Of a stretch of 64,000 nt of DNA, positions 1-11,620 are shown in pieces. The DNA comes from Allium sativum. Taxonomy: Eukaryota; Streptophyta; Magnoliopsida; Asparagales; Amaryllidaceae. Numbering within the stretch: the stretch's first letter is position 1; each line of letters begins with the position of its first letter. The stretch lies in the NCBI GenBank assembly GCA_030737875.1, contig CM060920.1:475508861-475572860 (forward strand). The letters run 5' to 3'. The position numbers and the translations under genes were made by a program. Below the pieces are notes generated by a model. It had not been told where the DNA came from. It worked only from the letters and a program-made list of their open reading frames with translations, and did no database searches.

Positions 1-2817
1 ATTTTCATCATCTTCTTTTAGTCGGTAAGGGTCCTTTTTGATATCTAGTGATTTGATAACCATAGGCGCACTAAGTGGATATGTTTTATCCATTTGAAAA
101 TGCTTCTGGATTTTCTCAATGTAATTTGATTGATGAATTAGTATGCCACTTTTACTATGCTCAATTTGTAGATCAAGACAATATTTGGTTTTGCTAAGAC
201 CTTTCATTTCAAAATCCTGTTTTAGGTAATCTATTGTTTCATTGATCTCTTTTGGAGTTCCAATCAAATTTAAATCATCAACATGTACCGCTAAAAAAGC
301 AAATCCCTTTACCAATTTCTTTATAAAGACACATGAACAGATCAGATTGTTTTTATGCCCATCTTTTATTAAATACTCACTAAGATGGTTATACCACATT
401 TTTCCAGATTGTTTCAAACCGTATAATGATCGTCTCAATTGTAATGAATACATTGACTTTGATTTTGCTTCAGGAAATTTTTATCCATTTGGGATTTTCA
501 AGTAAATATCGGTATCTCCGTATAGATAAGCTGTCACAACATCAGTCAATCTTATATCTAGCTTCTTAGGAACTACAAGGCTAATTAAATATCGAAATGT
601 TATGACATCCATAACAGGAGAGTATGTTTCTTTGAAGTCAAAACCTGGTCTCTGCAGGAAACCTTGTGCAATAAGCCTTGCTTTGTATCTCCCAACTTCA
701 TTTTCTAACGAATACCCATTTGTAACTAATTGGTTTAACACCTTCTGGTTTTTTCTTTATTGGTCCAAATACACCATGTTTTTTAAGTGAACCTAACTCA
801 ATCTCAATAACATCTTTCCACATCGGCCAATCTTGTCTTTTTCGACATTCATTTATGCTAGTTGGTTCATTATCATTATAGTCATGACACTCGGTTATTT
901 CAGTAGCTACTGCGAGTGAGAATACATCATCAATTGTTATTTTACTTCGATCCCACATTTCTCCATAATTCGTATAGAATATCGAGATCTCACTATTATT
1001 AGGTACCATTTTGTTTTCATAAGCTTCCATTATTTCTTCTGGGATAATTGTTCCTTCAACGATTTTTGGAGAATTGGAATTTTCTTTTGAGTTATCCTTT
1101 GGATCATTTATAACCTCTTCAAGAGGTTCGCTAACTGATGATTTTTCATTAGACTTTCTTTTTCTAGGCGCCAAGTCTTTTGAGCCTATCTGTCTTCCAC
1201 GTTTTTGTCTAGCTTTAGATTCATTTGCTGTTATTGGTCCTTCAGGGACTTCAATTCTAGCAGGTGCATTTGCTGTTGTAATGTGAGATTTAGTTATTTT
1301 TGCAGCATCATTAAATGCATCTGGCATTTGATTTGCAATATTTTGAATATGCAAAATTCTTTGTACCTCATATTGAGATTGTCTGGTACGAGGATCCAAA
1401 TGAAACATAGAGGGATAATTCCATGAAATTTCATGTCGTTATACTAGAATGGTCTTTTCTCCCCCTAATGGCGGGAAATTTGACTCATTAAATTTGCAAT
1501 CTGCAAATCTTACAGTAAAGACATCACCTGTAAGAGGTTCAAGATAACGGATTATTGAAGGTGAGTCAAATCCAACATAATTTCCCAACCTTCTTTGAGG
1601 ACCCATTTTAGTACGAAGTGGGGGAGTAATGGGTACATGCACAACGCAACGAAATTTTCGTAGATGTGAAATATTTGGTTAGGATCCAGTTAAAAGCTGT
1701 GATGGTGAAAATTGGTGATAAGTCGTTGGTCTAATTTTAATCAATTTGGATGCATGCAAAATTTCATGTCCCCAAGCTGAAACCAGCAACTTTATTTGCA
1801 TAAGTAAAGGTCCTGCAATAAGTTGCAAGCACTTAATTAATGATTCTGCCATACCATTTTGAGTATGAACATGAGCTAGTGGATGTTCAACTTCAATTCC
1901 CAGTGATAAAAAATAATCATCAAATACTTGAGAAGTAAATTCTCCTGCGTTATCTAGTCGTATTGATTTGATTTGATGATCGGGGAAATGTGCTCTTAAT
2001 TTAATTATTTGAGCAAGTAATTTGGAAAATGCTATGTTTCTAGTAGATAGCAAACATACATGTGACCAACGAGTTGATGCATCAATTAATATCATAAAGT
2101 ATCTAAATGGTCCACAAGCAGTATGAATTGGACCACATATATCACCTTGAATTCTTTCCAAAAATTCTTGACATTCAGAGGTGATTTTACTGTATGAAGG
2201 TCGAGTAATTAATTTTCCTTGTGCACATGATGTACACATGTAATCACTTGGTAAATTCAACTGATTTGATAAATCATGTCCATTTGAGTTTTTAGCAATT
2301 TTACGCATCATAGTTGATCCAGGATGACCTAAACGATCATGCCAAAGAATCAATTTCTTTGTATCCGTGAGCTTCTGGCTCATGTTTATAAAATGAGATT
2401 CAACTAGGTCAATTTTGGTAAAATATAATCCAGTTGAAATTGTACCAAATTTTTCTAAAATAAGCTTCTGCCTTTCAATTTTAGAAATAACACAAAGATA
2501 TTCTTTGTTGTTTTCATTTATAGTTTCAATATGATATCCATTCACTCTTATATCTTTAAAGCTAAGCAGATTTCTTTTAGAATTGCTTGAATATAGTGCA
2601 TTTTGAATGAATATATCTGTACCATTTGGTAACACTATATGGGCTCTTCCGGACCCTTCAATTACATTGGCTGAACCAACTATTGTTAAAACTTTATATG
2701 AAATATTTTCAGATAATTCAAAGAAAACTTCGGGTTTTTCAAAATCGTATGAGTAGTACCACTATCAACCAAACATATATCATCACTTAAACACTGTCGC
2801 TCCGTACCTTAAGAATT
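1..2817 (-). pseudogene. Copia-1 pol (protease-integrase-reverse transcriptase), broken
   Basis: This is the Ty1/copia polyprotein, which processes itself, integrates cDNA and copies RNA. Reading from 2817 downwards I see the aspartic protease motif VDSGTTHT near 2755-2775. Integrase at about 2430-1680 has an HHCC zinc finger (HDRLGHPG, then CTSC) and catalytic D, D and E in IQGDICGP, IRLDNAGEF and HTQNGMAE. The integrase C-terminal part covers about 1642-1440. Reverse transcriptase runs from about 790 to the window edge, with LYGLKQSGKMWY and an AVHVDDLN catalytic motif (HVDD where YVDD is usual). Breaks are in-frame stops at 1679-1681, 1439-1441 and 481-483, and a frameshift near 700-705. 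The 3' part, including RNase H, lies outside the window. Confidence 0.88.
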
Positions 2818-2963
2818 AAAAACAATGCAGCAAGTCAATAATTTAAATAACTTATAAATATAAATAAATGTCCATGAGAATAAACTGCCAATCATGTCCA
2901 ACATTACACATTATTCCTGCAATTCCATAAGAATAAACTAAAAGAAAAATAAATAAACAAAAG
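2818..2963 (-). other. Copia-1 gag-pol spacer, pol side
   Basis: These bases lie between the pol frame and the copia-2 insertion. With the insertion removed they join the sequence after the gag stop at 19500. They are AT-rich and non-coding. On the minus strand they carry pyrimidine tracts ending in AG that resemble splice acceptors (tttttcttttag, ggaattgcag). Whether a real intron or a spliced subgenomic RNA existed cannot be decided from sequence alone. Confidence 0.45.
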
Positions 2964-4324
2964 TGTTGGAGAATCAAGTTTTGATGACAATAACCTAATT
3001 TCTATATTAATTGATTATAAAATATATGCTAACACTTCTGTCTAAGACATATATATACATATGTAGGATTTACATACATGAATTATTACTGAAGACTGTA
3101 CAGTTTAAAGATATTAGATATTCATAATTCAGAGATGATTCAAGACTCATGAGTATTCAAGATTTCAAGAGTTCAAGACAAATTTAGTAATAGAGTCTAG
3201 ATTATGTAAGACTCTGAATAGCACTCCAGGTTCAAATTCAAATATAAATTCGAATTCTGTTTTTTCAATTTCTAATTTCAAATTCTATCTTCAATCTCTA
3301 TCTTCTCTATTTTACTTTCTATTTTAATTTGATTTTAAACTTAAAGTTTTATAATTTTATACTTTAAAAGTTTTATATATCTATACTTTATACTTATATA
3401 GTTTTAAACTCTATAATTTTATAAATATGTTTATATAGTTTATATTTATGTTTTCATTTGATTTTCTACTTTATAGTATTAATTAATAACACTACGTTTT
3501 ATTTGAAGAAATTCCAGAATTATATATACATATATATACATATCAAAACACTTGAAAATTATTCAAATTTCAATTTTATACATGGATGTGTCGATATATA
3601 TATATATATACACACACATGTCGACATATAACTGTCATTTTTTTCAAATTGAAAGGAAGTGTCTTTTCACTATTTATGATGGTTCAGAAACGTTGCAACA
3701 TTTCAAATATTATAAATAGGGGTTAATCGAATTTTTTTATCATTCTTCTTCTCCATCTTAATCTCCTTTCATTACACCAATATTCTTTCTCATTTTTATG
3801 ATTTCTACACTTATGCTCTGCCGAATTCAATTCTATTTTCATTAAACTTCTTCTCTTTACAATCTAATACTCATTACTCTCTGAATCAAGTGCTATTGAA
3901 GAGTTATAGGGCTGTTTGTAATTGTTTGGGTTGCATAAGTAATCAGTGGTATCCCTTATAGCCGTAAAATCAAGGATGGGTAATTGGTGGTAAATCGGTG
4001 GTATCCCTTGTAGCTGTGAAATCAAGGAGGTTGTAATTGGATATTGATGCAGTAATAAAACTCTGCACAATCTAGCGTTGTGCAGGACTGGACGTAGAAG
4101 CAATCTGAACCAGTATAAAATCTGGTACATTCTTTCCTTTTCTGCACTTTATTTTTGTTTATCTTTGTGTTTATGTTTGATTCTGTGTCTGTGATTGTTT
4201 CTGTGGTGATTGATTCATATAGCATATCACATAAGTTTTAAATTTTGTTCAGATTCTCAAAAACACTATTTACCCTCATTTAGTGTTTGTTTGGCCTTAG
4301 TGATCCATTCCGCAATCCCTAACA
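2964..4324 (+). repeat. Copia-2 5' LTR
   Basis: The LTR starts TGTTGGAGAATC and ends CGCAATCCCTAACA. It matches 18015-19436 along its whole length with many substitutions and small indels, so the insertion is not recent. It holds a TATA-like stretch and two copies of a GGTATCCCTTGTAGC-type tandem repeat near 3936-4035. The right LTR has three copies of that repeat. Confidence 0.9.
3590..3725 (+). promoter_or_regulatory. Copia-2 LTR promoter module
   Basis: A paired motif (TGTCGATATATA, then TGTCGACATATAACTGTCAT) and TTTCAAATTG precede a TATA-like tataaatagg at about 3711-3720. The right LTR has the same arrangement, with tataaatag at 18792-18800. Related motif pairs recur inside the element ahead of both accessory reading frames (near 5707 and 7225). 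Confidence 0.55.
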
Positions 4325-4341
4325 ATTGGTATCAAGCAAGG
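4325..4341 (+). promoter_or_regulatory. Copia-2 primer-binding site
   Basis: TTGGTATCAAGCA directly follows the 5' LTR. It resembles the initiator tRNA-Met primer site TGGTATCAGAGC with a substitution after the ATC-A core. The typical position supports the LTR end at 4324. Confidence 0.75.
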
Positions 4342-4383
4342 TCTTTCAAAAAGTTCATTATCTGATTTTTGAAAATAGTGATA

Positions 4384-5345
4384 ATGGCAACCAACACTGG
4401 TAGCAATAATAGTTCTTTTATAGAGGGTCAATCCACTGTTAGACCACCACTGTTTAATGGCAGTAATTATTCATATTGGGCATGTAGAATGAAAATATAT
4501 TTACAATCAGTAGGATTAGATACATGGAATAGTACACAAAATGAATTTGTTGAACCCACAACTGCTTTTGCACAATGGACAAATGAACAAAAGAACATTG
4601 CACAAAGCCATTCTAAAGCCATGAATATGTGTTTCTATTCATTAGATAGGGATGTGTTTAATAAAGTGTCAGTATGTAAAACTGCTTATGAAATTTGGAG
4701 AACTTTACAAGTTACTCATGAAGGAACTAGTAAAGTTAAACAAACTAAAATAGCAATATTAATTAATCAGTTTGAGTTATTCAAAATGAACGAGAATGAG
4801 TCTATTTCAGATATGTATTGCAGGTTTCAAGAGATAGTGCATTCATTAACAACACTTGGAAAAAATTATTTTGAAGTAGATCAAGTCAGAAAATATTGAG
4901 TTTATTGACTCCAGAATGGGATCAGAAAATTTTGGCAATTGAAGAAGCCATTGATGTCAATGAAATGAAGATTGAGGAGTTAATCGGAAATCTGATGTCG
5001 TATGAAGTCCAATTACAAACAAGAAAAGAAAACTGGTCAACTGAGAAGAAATCTATTGCATTAAAAGCAACAACAAATGATTCTGACTCAAGTAGTGAAG
5101 ATGATAAAGAAACAACTCTTATGACAAATCATTTTAGAAAATTTCTGAGATATAGAAGGAGAAATTATAACCAAGGAATTTCAAGAAGTAATGATGGTCA
5201 ATGTTATAACTGCAACAAACCAGGCCATATAAAGAAAATGTGTCCATATCCAGATAACTCGACTCAACAAACAGACAACAACAATTCGTCAAGAAAGAGA
5301 AAGAAAGCATACACAGCAATGTTAGATGATTTAGATTCATCATGA
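4384..5345 (+). pseudogene. Copia-2 gag (UBN2-type nucleocapsid), frameshifted
   Basis: This is the capsid/nucleocapsid protein that packages element RNA. The start chosen is the ATG at 4384 (MATNTGSNN). The N-terminal copia gag signature includes PPLFNGSNYSYWACRMK, followed by the helical UBN2 core. A CCHC zinc knuckle (CYNCNKPGHIKKMC) lies near 5200-5240. A one-base shift at about 4890-4899 moves the frame. The frame then stops at 5343-5345, although similar coding sense (SDEEPENRNFSM) continues for some codons beyond. No protease follows, as it would in a full SIRE-type element. Confidence 0.85.
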
Positions 5346-5960
5346 AGTGATGAAGAGCCAGAAAACAGAAATTTTAGTATGTGCTTTACGACAATTTAGA
5401 ATTCAGAATCTTTCGAAGAAAAGGATCTGAAAACTGCGTATGCCTTAATTAATTTTTAATTTTATTTGGTTGAATGATTACTTTGTTTGTTTGCATTGAT
5501 TTGAATTTAAAAACTTTAAAATTTGAAATTCAAATCTGAAATTTGAATTTTGAAATTCAAAATAATAATATAATAAAAAATAAAATAATAAAATAAATTG
5601 TTTGAATGTTTGTTAGGATTAGAATTATTTTAGGAAATCGCCAAACCTGAAATATAAATTGATTATATAAATTACATTTCATAAAAGATCAATTTTCTTT
5701 GAAAATAGGCACATATGTTGACATATATTGACTAGAAATATGAAATTTAAAATTTGAATTTCAAACATTTAAACTTTCAAACTTCTCTCCAACTTTTCAC
5801 CAACTTCCAAGGTCTGAAAATGTGTAATTTAAGTCTGAAAAGTTGCGCCTATTCAATTCATATCCATTCAATTTCAATATATACATCTATTCTCTGTACC
5901 TTTCATTCACAATTCAAAACAATACTCTTCATATATATTTTCTTCAAAACTATCAATTCA
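5346..5960 (+). other. Copia-2 non-coding spacer with LTR-like motif
   Basis: This AT-rich stretch sits where protease and integrase would be expected. Only the last traces of gag-like sense are seen to about 5460. Near 5711-5733 the motif catatGTTGACATATATTGAC resembles the paired TGTYGACATATA motif of the LTR promoter. It lies about 250 bp before the accessory reading frame. Confidence 0.5.
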
Positions 5961-6988
5961 ATAGCTTCCTCAAGTTCATCTCAGAAATTGAAAATAAACA
6001 AAACCATCAAAGGTTATCTTCATAATGACAAAGAGGCTATCAAAACCTATGCTAACTTTTTAGCAAATGCTAAGGTTAACCCAGGTGTTTTCGGTATCTT
6101 TGGAGATTTTCCTTCCTACGATCTTACTTCTCCCTTCGAACATAATGAGTCCTAAGTCTAATTGACTCTCGTGATAACGACGAAGTGTGTTATCCCAAAC
6201 TTGTCAAGATGTTCTATGCAAATCTTAATCGTGGATTATACGAAGGCAACAAAGACCAAATTTGGAGTAGCGTCAAAGGCACTATTCTAAACTGTAGAAG
6301 CACAGTATTGAATTTTCAGATTTCAAAGTCGATGAAACCGAATTAGAGACCTATCATGATATATGCGAAGACGATGTTCAAATGGAATTCAAAAATCACT
6401 TTTTTCGTCCAAAAACAAGAATCGTAAACCTTCTTCTTCATCATACCATCACTCCCCGTTCCGTAAATTTCAACAACCCAACTCTAAAGATCTAAAAGGC
6501 TCTCTTTGCTATTATTGGTGGTTGTACCATCAATTAGGCCGACATAATTTTAAATGAAATCAAGCCCATATAATTGTTCCCAAAAGAAACCACACTCTAT
6601 TATGGTGTTCATCTCACTCGTATCTTCAAATACTTTGGAGTTGATCTTCATGGAGAAGAGTTTGTTCCTAGAAAAGTGTTTGACTCATCAAGCATAATCT
6701 TATGCAAATTCCTCTCACTTTCAAGCCATATGAGACATTTGAAGCCAAACAAGCTCGAATGCAACAAAACAAGAGCCAAAGGAAGTCGAAGAAGAGGAAG
6801 AAACTTTTTTAGAAAGTGTTGAGTGTCCAACCAACACTAGGCACATTTCTAAAGAGACGATTGTTCAAAATCAAGTCAAAATTGCCAATAATCAAAAGAA
6901 GCTTAAGAAGAACTTTTCCAAAATGACCATGTTCATGGTCAAAATTGGAAGAAAGCTTGGAATCTCACCTTCATCATCTGAAAAATAG
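5961..6988 (+). pseudogene. Copia-2 accessory reading frame A (plant-transposon-like protein), degraded
   Basis: Coding sense begins at ASSSSSQKLKINKTIKGYLHNDK. The codon in front (5961-5963) is ATA and may be a lost ATG. It continues through FGDFPSYDLTSPFEHN, CYPKLVKMFYANLNRG, FFRPKTRIVNLLLHH, ALFAIIGGCTIN and ADIILNEIKPI to a C-terminal KNFSKMTMFMVKIGRKLGIS and a stop at 6986-6988. Several stops and frameshifts interrupt it (for example at 6153-6155 and near 6300, 6535, 6575 and 6820). The pattern of a Y-K-MFYANL segment and a central hydrophobic IIGG segment recalls uncharacterised 'putative plant transposon protein' domains. I do not know its function. The alternative is a captured host gene. 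Confidence 0.55.
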
Positions 6989-7541
6989 TCTATCTAGTTT
7001 AATTTATCTTTATGAATTAGCTTATTTATTTGCTTATGTTTTTGCTTTCGAATCTCGTATTTAGTGTGTCTTAATTAGCTGGATGTATTTGCTTTCTATT
7101 AAGTAATGAATGGAGTTTTATTTATGCTACAATCATCATTATGTCTCTGTAAAAACTTTAGAACTAATTATAGTTTAATGTAAGTTCAAAAGATTCAAAA
7201 TTTAAAAAAAAATCAAAATTATCAATAGGGTATGTTGACATACATTTATGTATATGTCGACATATAACTGCCATATTTTCAAATTGTTTCAAATTTTAAA
7301 ATTAAAATAACTACTCATATCCATTTAAAATCCAAGGAATTCCAGACCCTATTTAAGCCTCTTTCTTCTAGAAAATTTTATTATTCCATTTCTACTTCTT
7401 GCTTATTCATTTCCTCTCAAATTCGTGGCAAATCCAATTCATAATCCTAGTAAAAATCTTGAAGAAACCTTTAATTCTTTCAAGAATATCCTCTCTATAA
7501 TTCTCGGAAACCAGCGTCATCGGATATAGCCAAATAAAGAT
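6989..7541 (+). other. Copia-2 intergenic region with second LTR-like promoter module
   Basis: There is no coding sense. At 7225-7290 the pair tatGTTGACATACATT and TGTCGACATATAACTGCCAT, followed by TTTCAAATTG, closely resembles the LTR promoter module. A possible TATA (ctatttaagcc, near 7350) and a pyrimidine-rich leader follow. This suggests an internal promoter copied from the LTR. Confidence 0.5.
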
Positions 7542-7721
7542 GTTTGAACAACCAGATAAGCATTTTGACGCAATTTGGTGGCTAATCTCTTCTCTTTTTA
7601 GAGATGAAGATAAAATCTCGTAAAGGCTCCACCAACCAAAGAAGATAAAGATTGGGAGGTCATAAAGAAGGATCCAATCTTTGGAGAAGAAGGTTGGGTT
7701 GAAGTCCTAAGAAACGTTTAA
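7542..7721 (+). pseudogene. Copia-2 accessory small reading frame B
   Basis: A short frame begins ATG at about 7542 (MFEQPDKHFDAIWWLISSL). It shifts frame near a TCGTAAAG at about 7618-7625 and continues as APPTKEDKDWEVIKKDPIF and GEEGWVEVLRNV to a TAA at about 7719-7721. Together it would be roughly 60 residues. I do not recognise it. It follows the LTR-like module at 7225-7290, which parallels frame A. It could also be a decayed exon of a longer protein. Confidence 0.4.
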
Positions 7722-8959
7722 TTAATTGGTATGGTTGATTTGATTGATTTGTTTGAATTGAATTCTATAACTTGAAACATGTATATATAAACATATGGTG
7801 TGGTGCGATTTTATTTGATTTGGTTCGTATATTTAACATCAAACATACGTAATAATAATAATACTTGGATTGGTTTGTATTTGATAATCATAATTAATGT
7901 TAGAAATTTCTATTATAGGATTATATAGATTAAGGGAGAGTACTTGTAACGACCCCCATTCTACGCATCGGAGGATTGTAGAATATTTATTTCATTTTTA
8001 TACAAGGTCGTATAGTCGTGTAACTTTGGGGAACGTGTATTGGGGTCATTTCCCATGTCCACGATTTTTGCCAATTTTTAAATGACCATTTTGCCCCTAG
8101 CGAATCTTGTTTCGCCTATAACTTTTGATTGATATGGATTTTTAACCTGAAGCCACATCCATTGGATTTGAATGATGGTTAACCTTTCCGTAGAGTGGTC
8201 ACATGTGTCAAACGGACTTACCGTTTGGGAGATATGGCTGAAATAAGGTTTGGAAGGGAAAAAACAGCTTAACCGGGCCTAATTAGAGTGATTAGCAGCT
8301 AGGTCCATAACCCGTTTCGGGATTAGGGTTATGAGAGGGCTGATAGGGTTAGGGAATTCAGTTTTTATTCATTTTTTACAACCGCCACTTATCTCTCTTC
8401 AATCCTAACAATGGCATCCACCATCTAAATTCATCCTAAATTGCTTTCTAATCGCGTATTAGCTTAATCTACATCAAATCAATGAAGATTAGTGCCAAAT
8501 CAGAGTTGGAGCTGCTGCGTTGCATTGGAAAATGAACCAAAACATTAGAGTTTCAGATCTAAAGTTTTATTTGTGGCTAAGGTGAGTGATTTGCATTGTT
8601 TTTCACTAATTACAGCTAATTAGGGGTGATTAGTGTTAATTAGTGAAATTATGCATGTTAAAATTCTGGAAAAATATGTAAAAATTCTTGAATATTATTT
8701 TAGGGTTCTGATAAAAATTTGGGTTAATTTAGACATGTTTTGTTAATCCTATTGTTAAAACATGATTAAGGGGATTAAGGGGAAAACATGCTTTTTGGGT
8801 ATGTTTGATCTAAAATGACCTATATGATTGATGTTTTGACCTTATTGATTTATCCTATATGTTATTACTACTGTTTAGAATGTTTTATGATTGATTAGCA
8901 AAATTAGAATGGTCGAAAACGCCGTCATATGGCGAAAATGGACGATATATGCTCGTTGG

Positions 8960-9345
8960 AAAATGTACAGGGTTTCGGATCGGATCGAATTATAGGGCTC
9001 GGATGAGATAGGAGAGCTGGGTAAGGAAATTTGAACCAGACTAGAACTTGGCACAAGAGGCTTGGCAAGAAGGAAGGCCATTTGCATATGAGATGGAGTT
9101 GGGTTTGGATCGGGAGCAAGGGCGTGGAGATCGGATCGGAAATGGTGAGCACGAACCGAGTCGAGGCAAGAGCAATCGACCCGAACCGAATGGAAGGTGG
9201 CAACCCGAACCAAGCAAGAAGGACCGAACCGACCTGAATAGGGAGAACACATACACCCAAACCGAACCGATTTGAAGTGGAGCACCGAACCGAATGGGAA
9301 GCCTGGGGATGATGTATTCGAACCGAACCGACTGAAGCAGATCAA
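8960..9345 (+). repeat. Degenerate CGAACCGA repeat in Tekay 5' LTR
   Basis: The stretch is rich in CCGAACCGA, CGGATCGGA and related words and is GC-richer than its surroundings. It reads without stops in several frames on both strands only because of its composition. The matching block in the right LTR is at about 16215-16620. Confidence 0.7.
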
Positions 9346-9581
9346 ACTGAACCAAATTGAGCTTCCACTACTACTACGTGATGACTCTTCTAAAGACTAA
9401 CTCCAATTCGACTAAAACCCAAGATGCAAAGGAAGTCCAAATGGGAGGTTATTACTCAGGATTCCAATGGGGATCAACGAGTTAACTTCATGAGTTGGAC
9501 TTTGTTGCGGATGTGTGCAAAGGGGTCATCGATGTATGTAGCTTTGACTCACCACTGAGAGATGGATATTGGCTATGGATG

Positions 9582-9688
9582 AGTGCAGTGGAGTTGTCAT
9601 GACTCCATGGGGGCAGAGTGGACATATCAAAGTATTAGTGGTTACTGATCAGTGCAGTGGAGCCGTCATGACTCCATGGGGCAGAGTG
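9582..9688 (+). repeat. Palindrome-bearing repeats in Tekay 5' LTR (2 copies)
   Basis: Each copy reads AGTGCAGTGGAGT, then two or three variable bases, then CATGACTCCATGGGGCAG. GGAGT and ACTCC form an inverted repeat around TCATG. Copies lie at 9582-9620 and 9651-9688. The right LTR has three (16836-16872, 16896-16932, 16962-17000). Confidence 0.75.
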
Positions 9689-10458
9689 ATCGTAACAAAG
9701 AATTGGGTGATCAAAGTGGTGGATATCGTATACTTTACGCACTGAGTGAGAGATGTGAGGATGATTGCTATGTTTGATGTCAGCTATAACCATGACATGC
9801 ACACCCCTTCCCCATTATTTTCACACCATGTGTTAGTGTCACCTTAGAGTATTGTACATCTTGTTATGCTAACTCTTTGGTTGCAGGTCCAGGTTTAGGT
9901 ATGGTTATTTATAACTGTTATTGTTCTGTTTTTGCTACTTATCGCTCATGCCATACTTTTGTCTAACTCAGAGTTTTATTTCTCTTCTTATTACTCTGGT
10001 TGCTCCTAAGTGAGCAGTCTAGAGACATGTTAGCTGGTTATGCACGAGTAGATATCCGGAGACGAGCAGGAGGCTTACACGTATTGTTCCCATATATTCT
10101 CCCTGTGTTGTTGCTGGTCACTACTTTGGGCATTAGTAGTGTACCTTCCTGTTTTTCTTTAGAGACAATTTTAGAAGTTTTAATAATGATGGTTTGGATC
10201 CAAAGCTGTATTTTGAATCTTTCCGCTGCTACGAGAGTTTAGTTTTCTGCTTATGCATTGTCTCGCCTGTTTATATCAAGTTATGTTATTATTATATTTT
10301 GTTCCATGCGCCGTGAGATATATTACAGGTTCTTTGATGATACATAGTTTCAAATTCCTTCCCTTTCCTTTCTTTTAATGACCGTCCCGTGCTGGTTGGG
10401 CATTGGCACATCACATTTTCGGGGAAATGTCGGGTGGTGCGGGGCGGGCCGTCATACT

Positions 10459-10470
10459 TGGTATCAGAGC
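10459..10470 (+). promoter_or_regulatory. Tekay primer-binding site
   Basis: TGGTATCAGAGC matches the complement of the initiator tRNA-Met 3' end. It lies two bases after the last LTR base. The next bases fold into a hairpin (CTAGGTT, 8-base loop, AACCTAG; 10472-10493). Confidence 0.9.
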
Positions 10471-10657
10471 TCTAGGTTGCGTAGTTAACCTAGGGAAAGA
10501 CACTAGGAAGAGATAGTATACGTATATGAGAGCGCGTATTTGTGATATTTTGGTTTTCAAAAACTATACATATATACTATTAGTATATCCAAGAATGAAG
10601 TCGCACTGTACTGGCACCACTGAAGAAATGGTTAATCGTTTTCTCTTTACAGATTGA

Positions 10658-11620
10658 ATGATGAGCCGATATCTGAGGAATACTAGTTCTGGAGCCAATA
10701 ATAGGAATGCTCCTAATATGAGGACGATGTTCACAAACTTCACGAGAGAGATGCTTAGGAATGTTCAGAGGGAAGCTCTAATGCTGCAAATGGTGGTGGT
10801 GCAGCGGCGCAGGCGCCTAGGGCCGATTTTGCTAAGCTTTGTAAGGACTACACTAGTCTTGGTGGGAAGCCATTCCACGGAACAAAATCGGCTACAGAAG
10901 TTCAGGATTGGCTTGGTAGTTGTGAGCGTATCTTTGAGGATCTGGGAATCAAAAACGCGATGAAAAGGAAACCAGCATCCCGTCAACTGCAAGAATGGGC
11001 TATGAATTGGTGGAATGCTATTAAGGCAGCTACCCCTGAAGATCAAGTTACTTGGGATCAGTTCAAGGCCCGATTCAGTGATAAGTTTATCCCAGCTTCC
11101 CAGAAGTCAGAGTTGTTTATGAAGTTCTTGGAGCTTAAACAGAATGGTAGGGCAGTCTTGGAATATATTGCTGAGTTTGATACTTTATCGAAGTATGGAT
11201 TATCTCTTATCGACAATGCTGAGAAGAAGAACGAGAAGTTCATAACTGGCTTAGATGGGCACTTGGGGGAAGGCTTATAAACCATATTGATGAGACTTTT
11301 GAATCAATTGTTGGGAAAGAATTGAGATTAAAGAGCCTTTATCCTAAGCCCAAGGCTGAAGTTGTTGTTGCATCTGCAGAGGGGCCAAAGCCACAGGCAA
11401 GCGGTGGAGGCAAGAATAATTTTCAAAATAAAGGGAAGCAGAGTCAAACCAAGGATGGCCAGAAAAAGAAAGTTAAGAAAGATGTTGAGTGCTTTAGCTA
11501 TGGCAAGAAGGGCCACTATGCCAAAGAATGTCTTGCAAAGCTAGCGGATAGGAAGTGCTTCAACTGCGGCCAAGTGGGACATTACAAGGATAAATGTTTG
11601 CAACCTCCTAAAGAGAAGCA
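10658..11620 (+). pseudogene. Tekay gag (capsid and nucleocapsid), frameshifted
   Basis: This is the gypsy gag, which builds the virus-like particle. The start at 10658 gives MMSRYLRNTSS. The capsid core follows (GGKPFHGTKSATEVQDWL, then ASRQLQEWAMNWWNAIK and the retrotransposon-gag helix FKARFSDKFIPASQK). Frame changes occur near 10800 and near 11275. Two nucleocapsid zinc knuckles follow. The first, from 11490 (CFSYGKKGHYAKEC), has Tyr in place of its second Cys. The second, from 11556 (CFNCGQVGHYKDKC), is intact. Lys-rich sequence precedes them. The frame runs on into protease. Confidence 0.88.

Larger units (their letters stand above)
1..2963 (-). mobile_element. Copia-1: old Ty1/copia element, left-hand piece (pol side)
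   Basis: This is the older host element of the first nest. It runs on the minus strand, and its pol continues off the left edge of the window. The domain order is protease, integrase, linker, reverse transcriptase, which is the Ty1/copia order. Its gag remnant lies on the other side of the copia-2 insertion, at 19437-19876. No LTR of this element is visible. At the junctions with copia-2, the flanks aaaag (2959-2963) and aaaat (19437-19441) match at four of five bases, as expected for an aged target-site duplication. Confidence 0.85.
7945..10456 (+). repeat. Tekay 5' LTR
   Basis: It starts TGTAACGACCCCC and ends near GGGCCGTCATA. It carries a GC-richer block of degenerate CGAACCGA repeats at about 8960-9340, two palindrome-bearing repeats at 9582-9688, and a stem-loop motif at 9969-9998. 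The right LTR is about 57 bp longer, largely because it has a third palindromic repeat. Confidence 0.88.

Noticed and set aside
8310..8360. GGGTTAGGG words resembling telomere repeats
   Set aside because: There are only two short scattered words within the Tekay LTR (repeated in the other LTR) and no tandem TTTAGGG array.
8875..9345. 156-codon antisense open frame present in both Tekay LTRs
   Set aside because: It is explained by the CGAACCGA-type composition, is open in several frames on both strands and shows no domain. Both LTR copies share it because LTRs are duplicates.
10459..10470. tRNA-like words near LTR ends
   Set aside because: They are primer-binding sites complementary to initiator tRNA-Met, not tRNA genes. 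No cloverleaf surrounds them.
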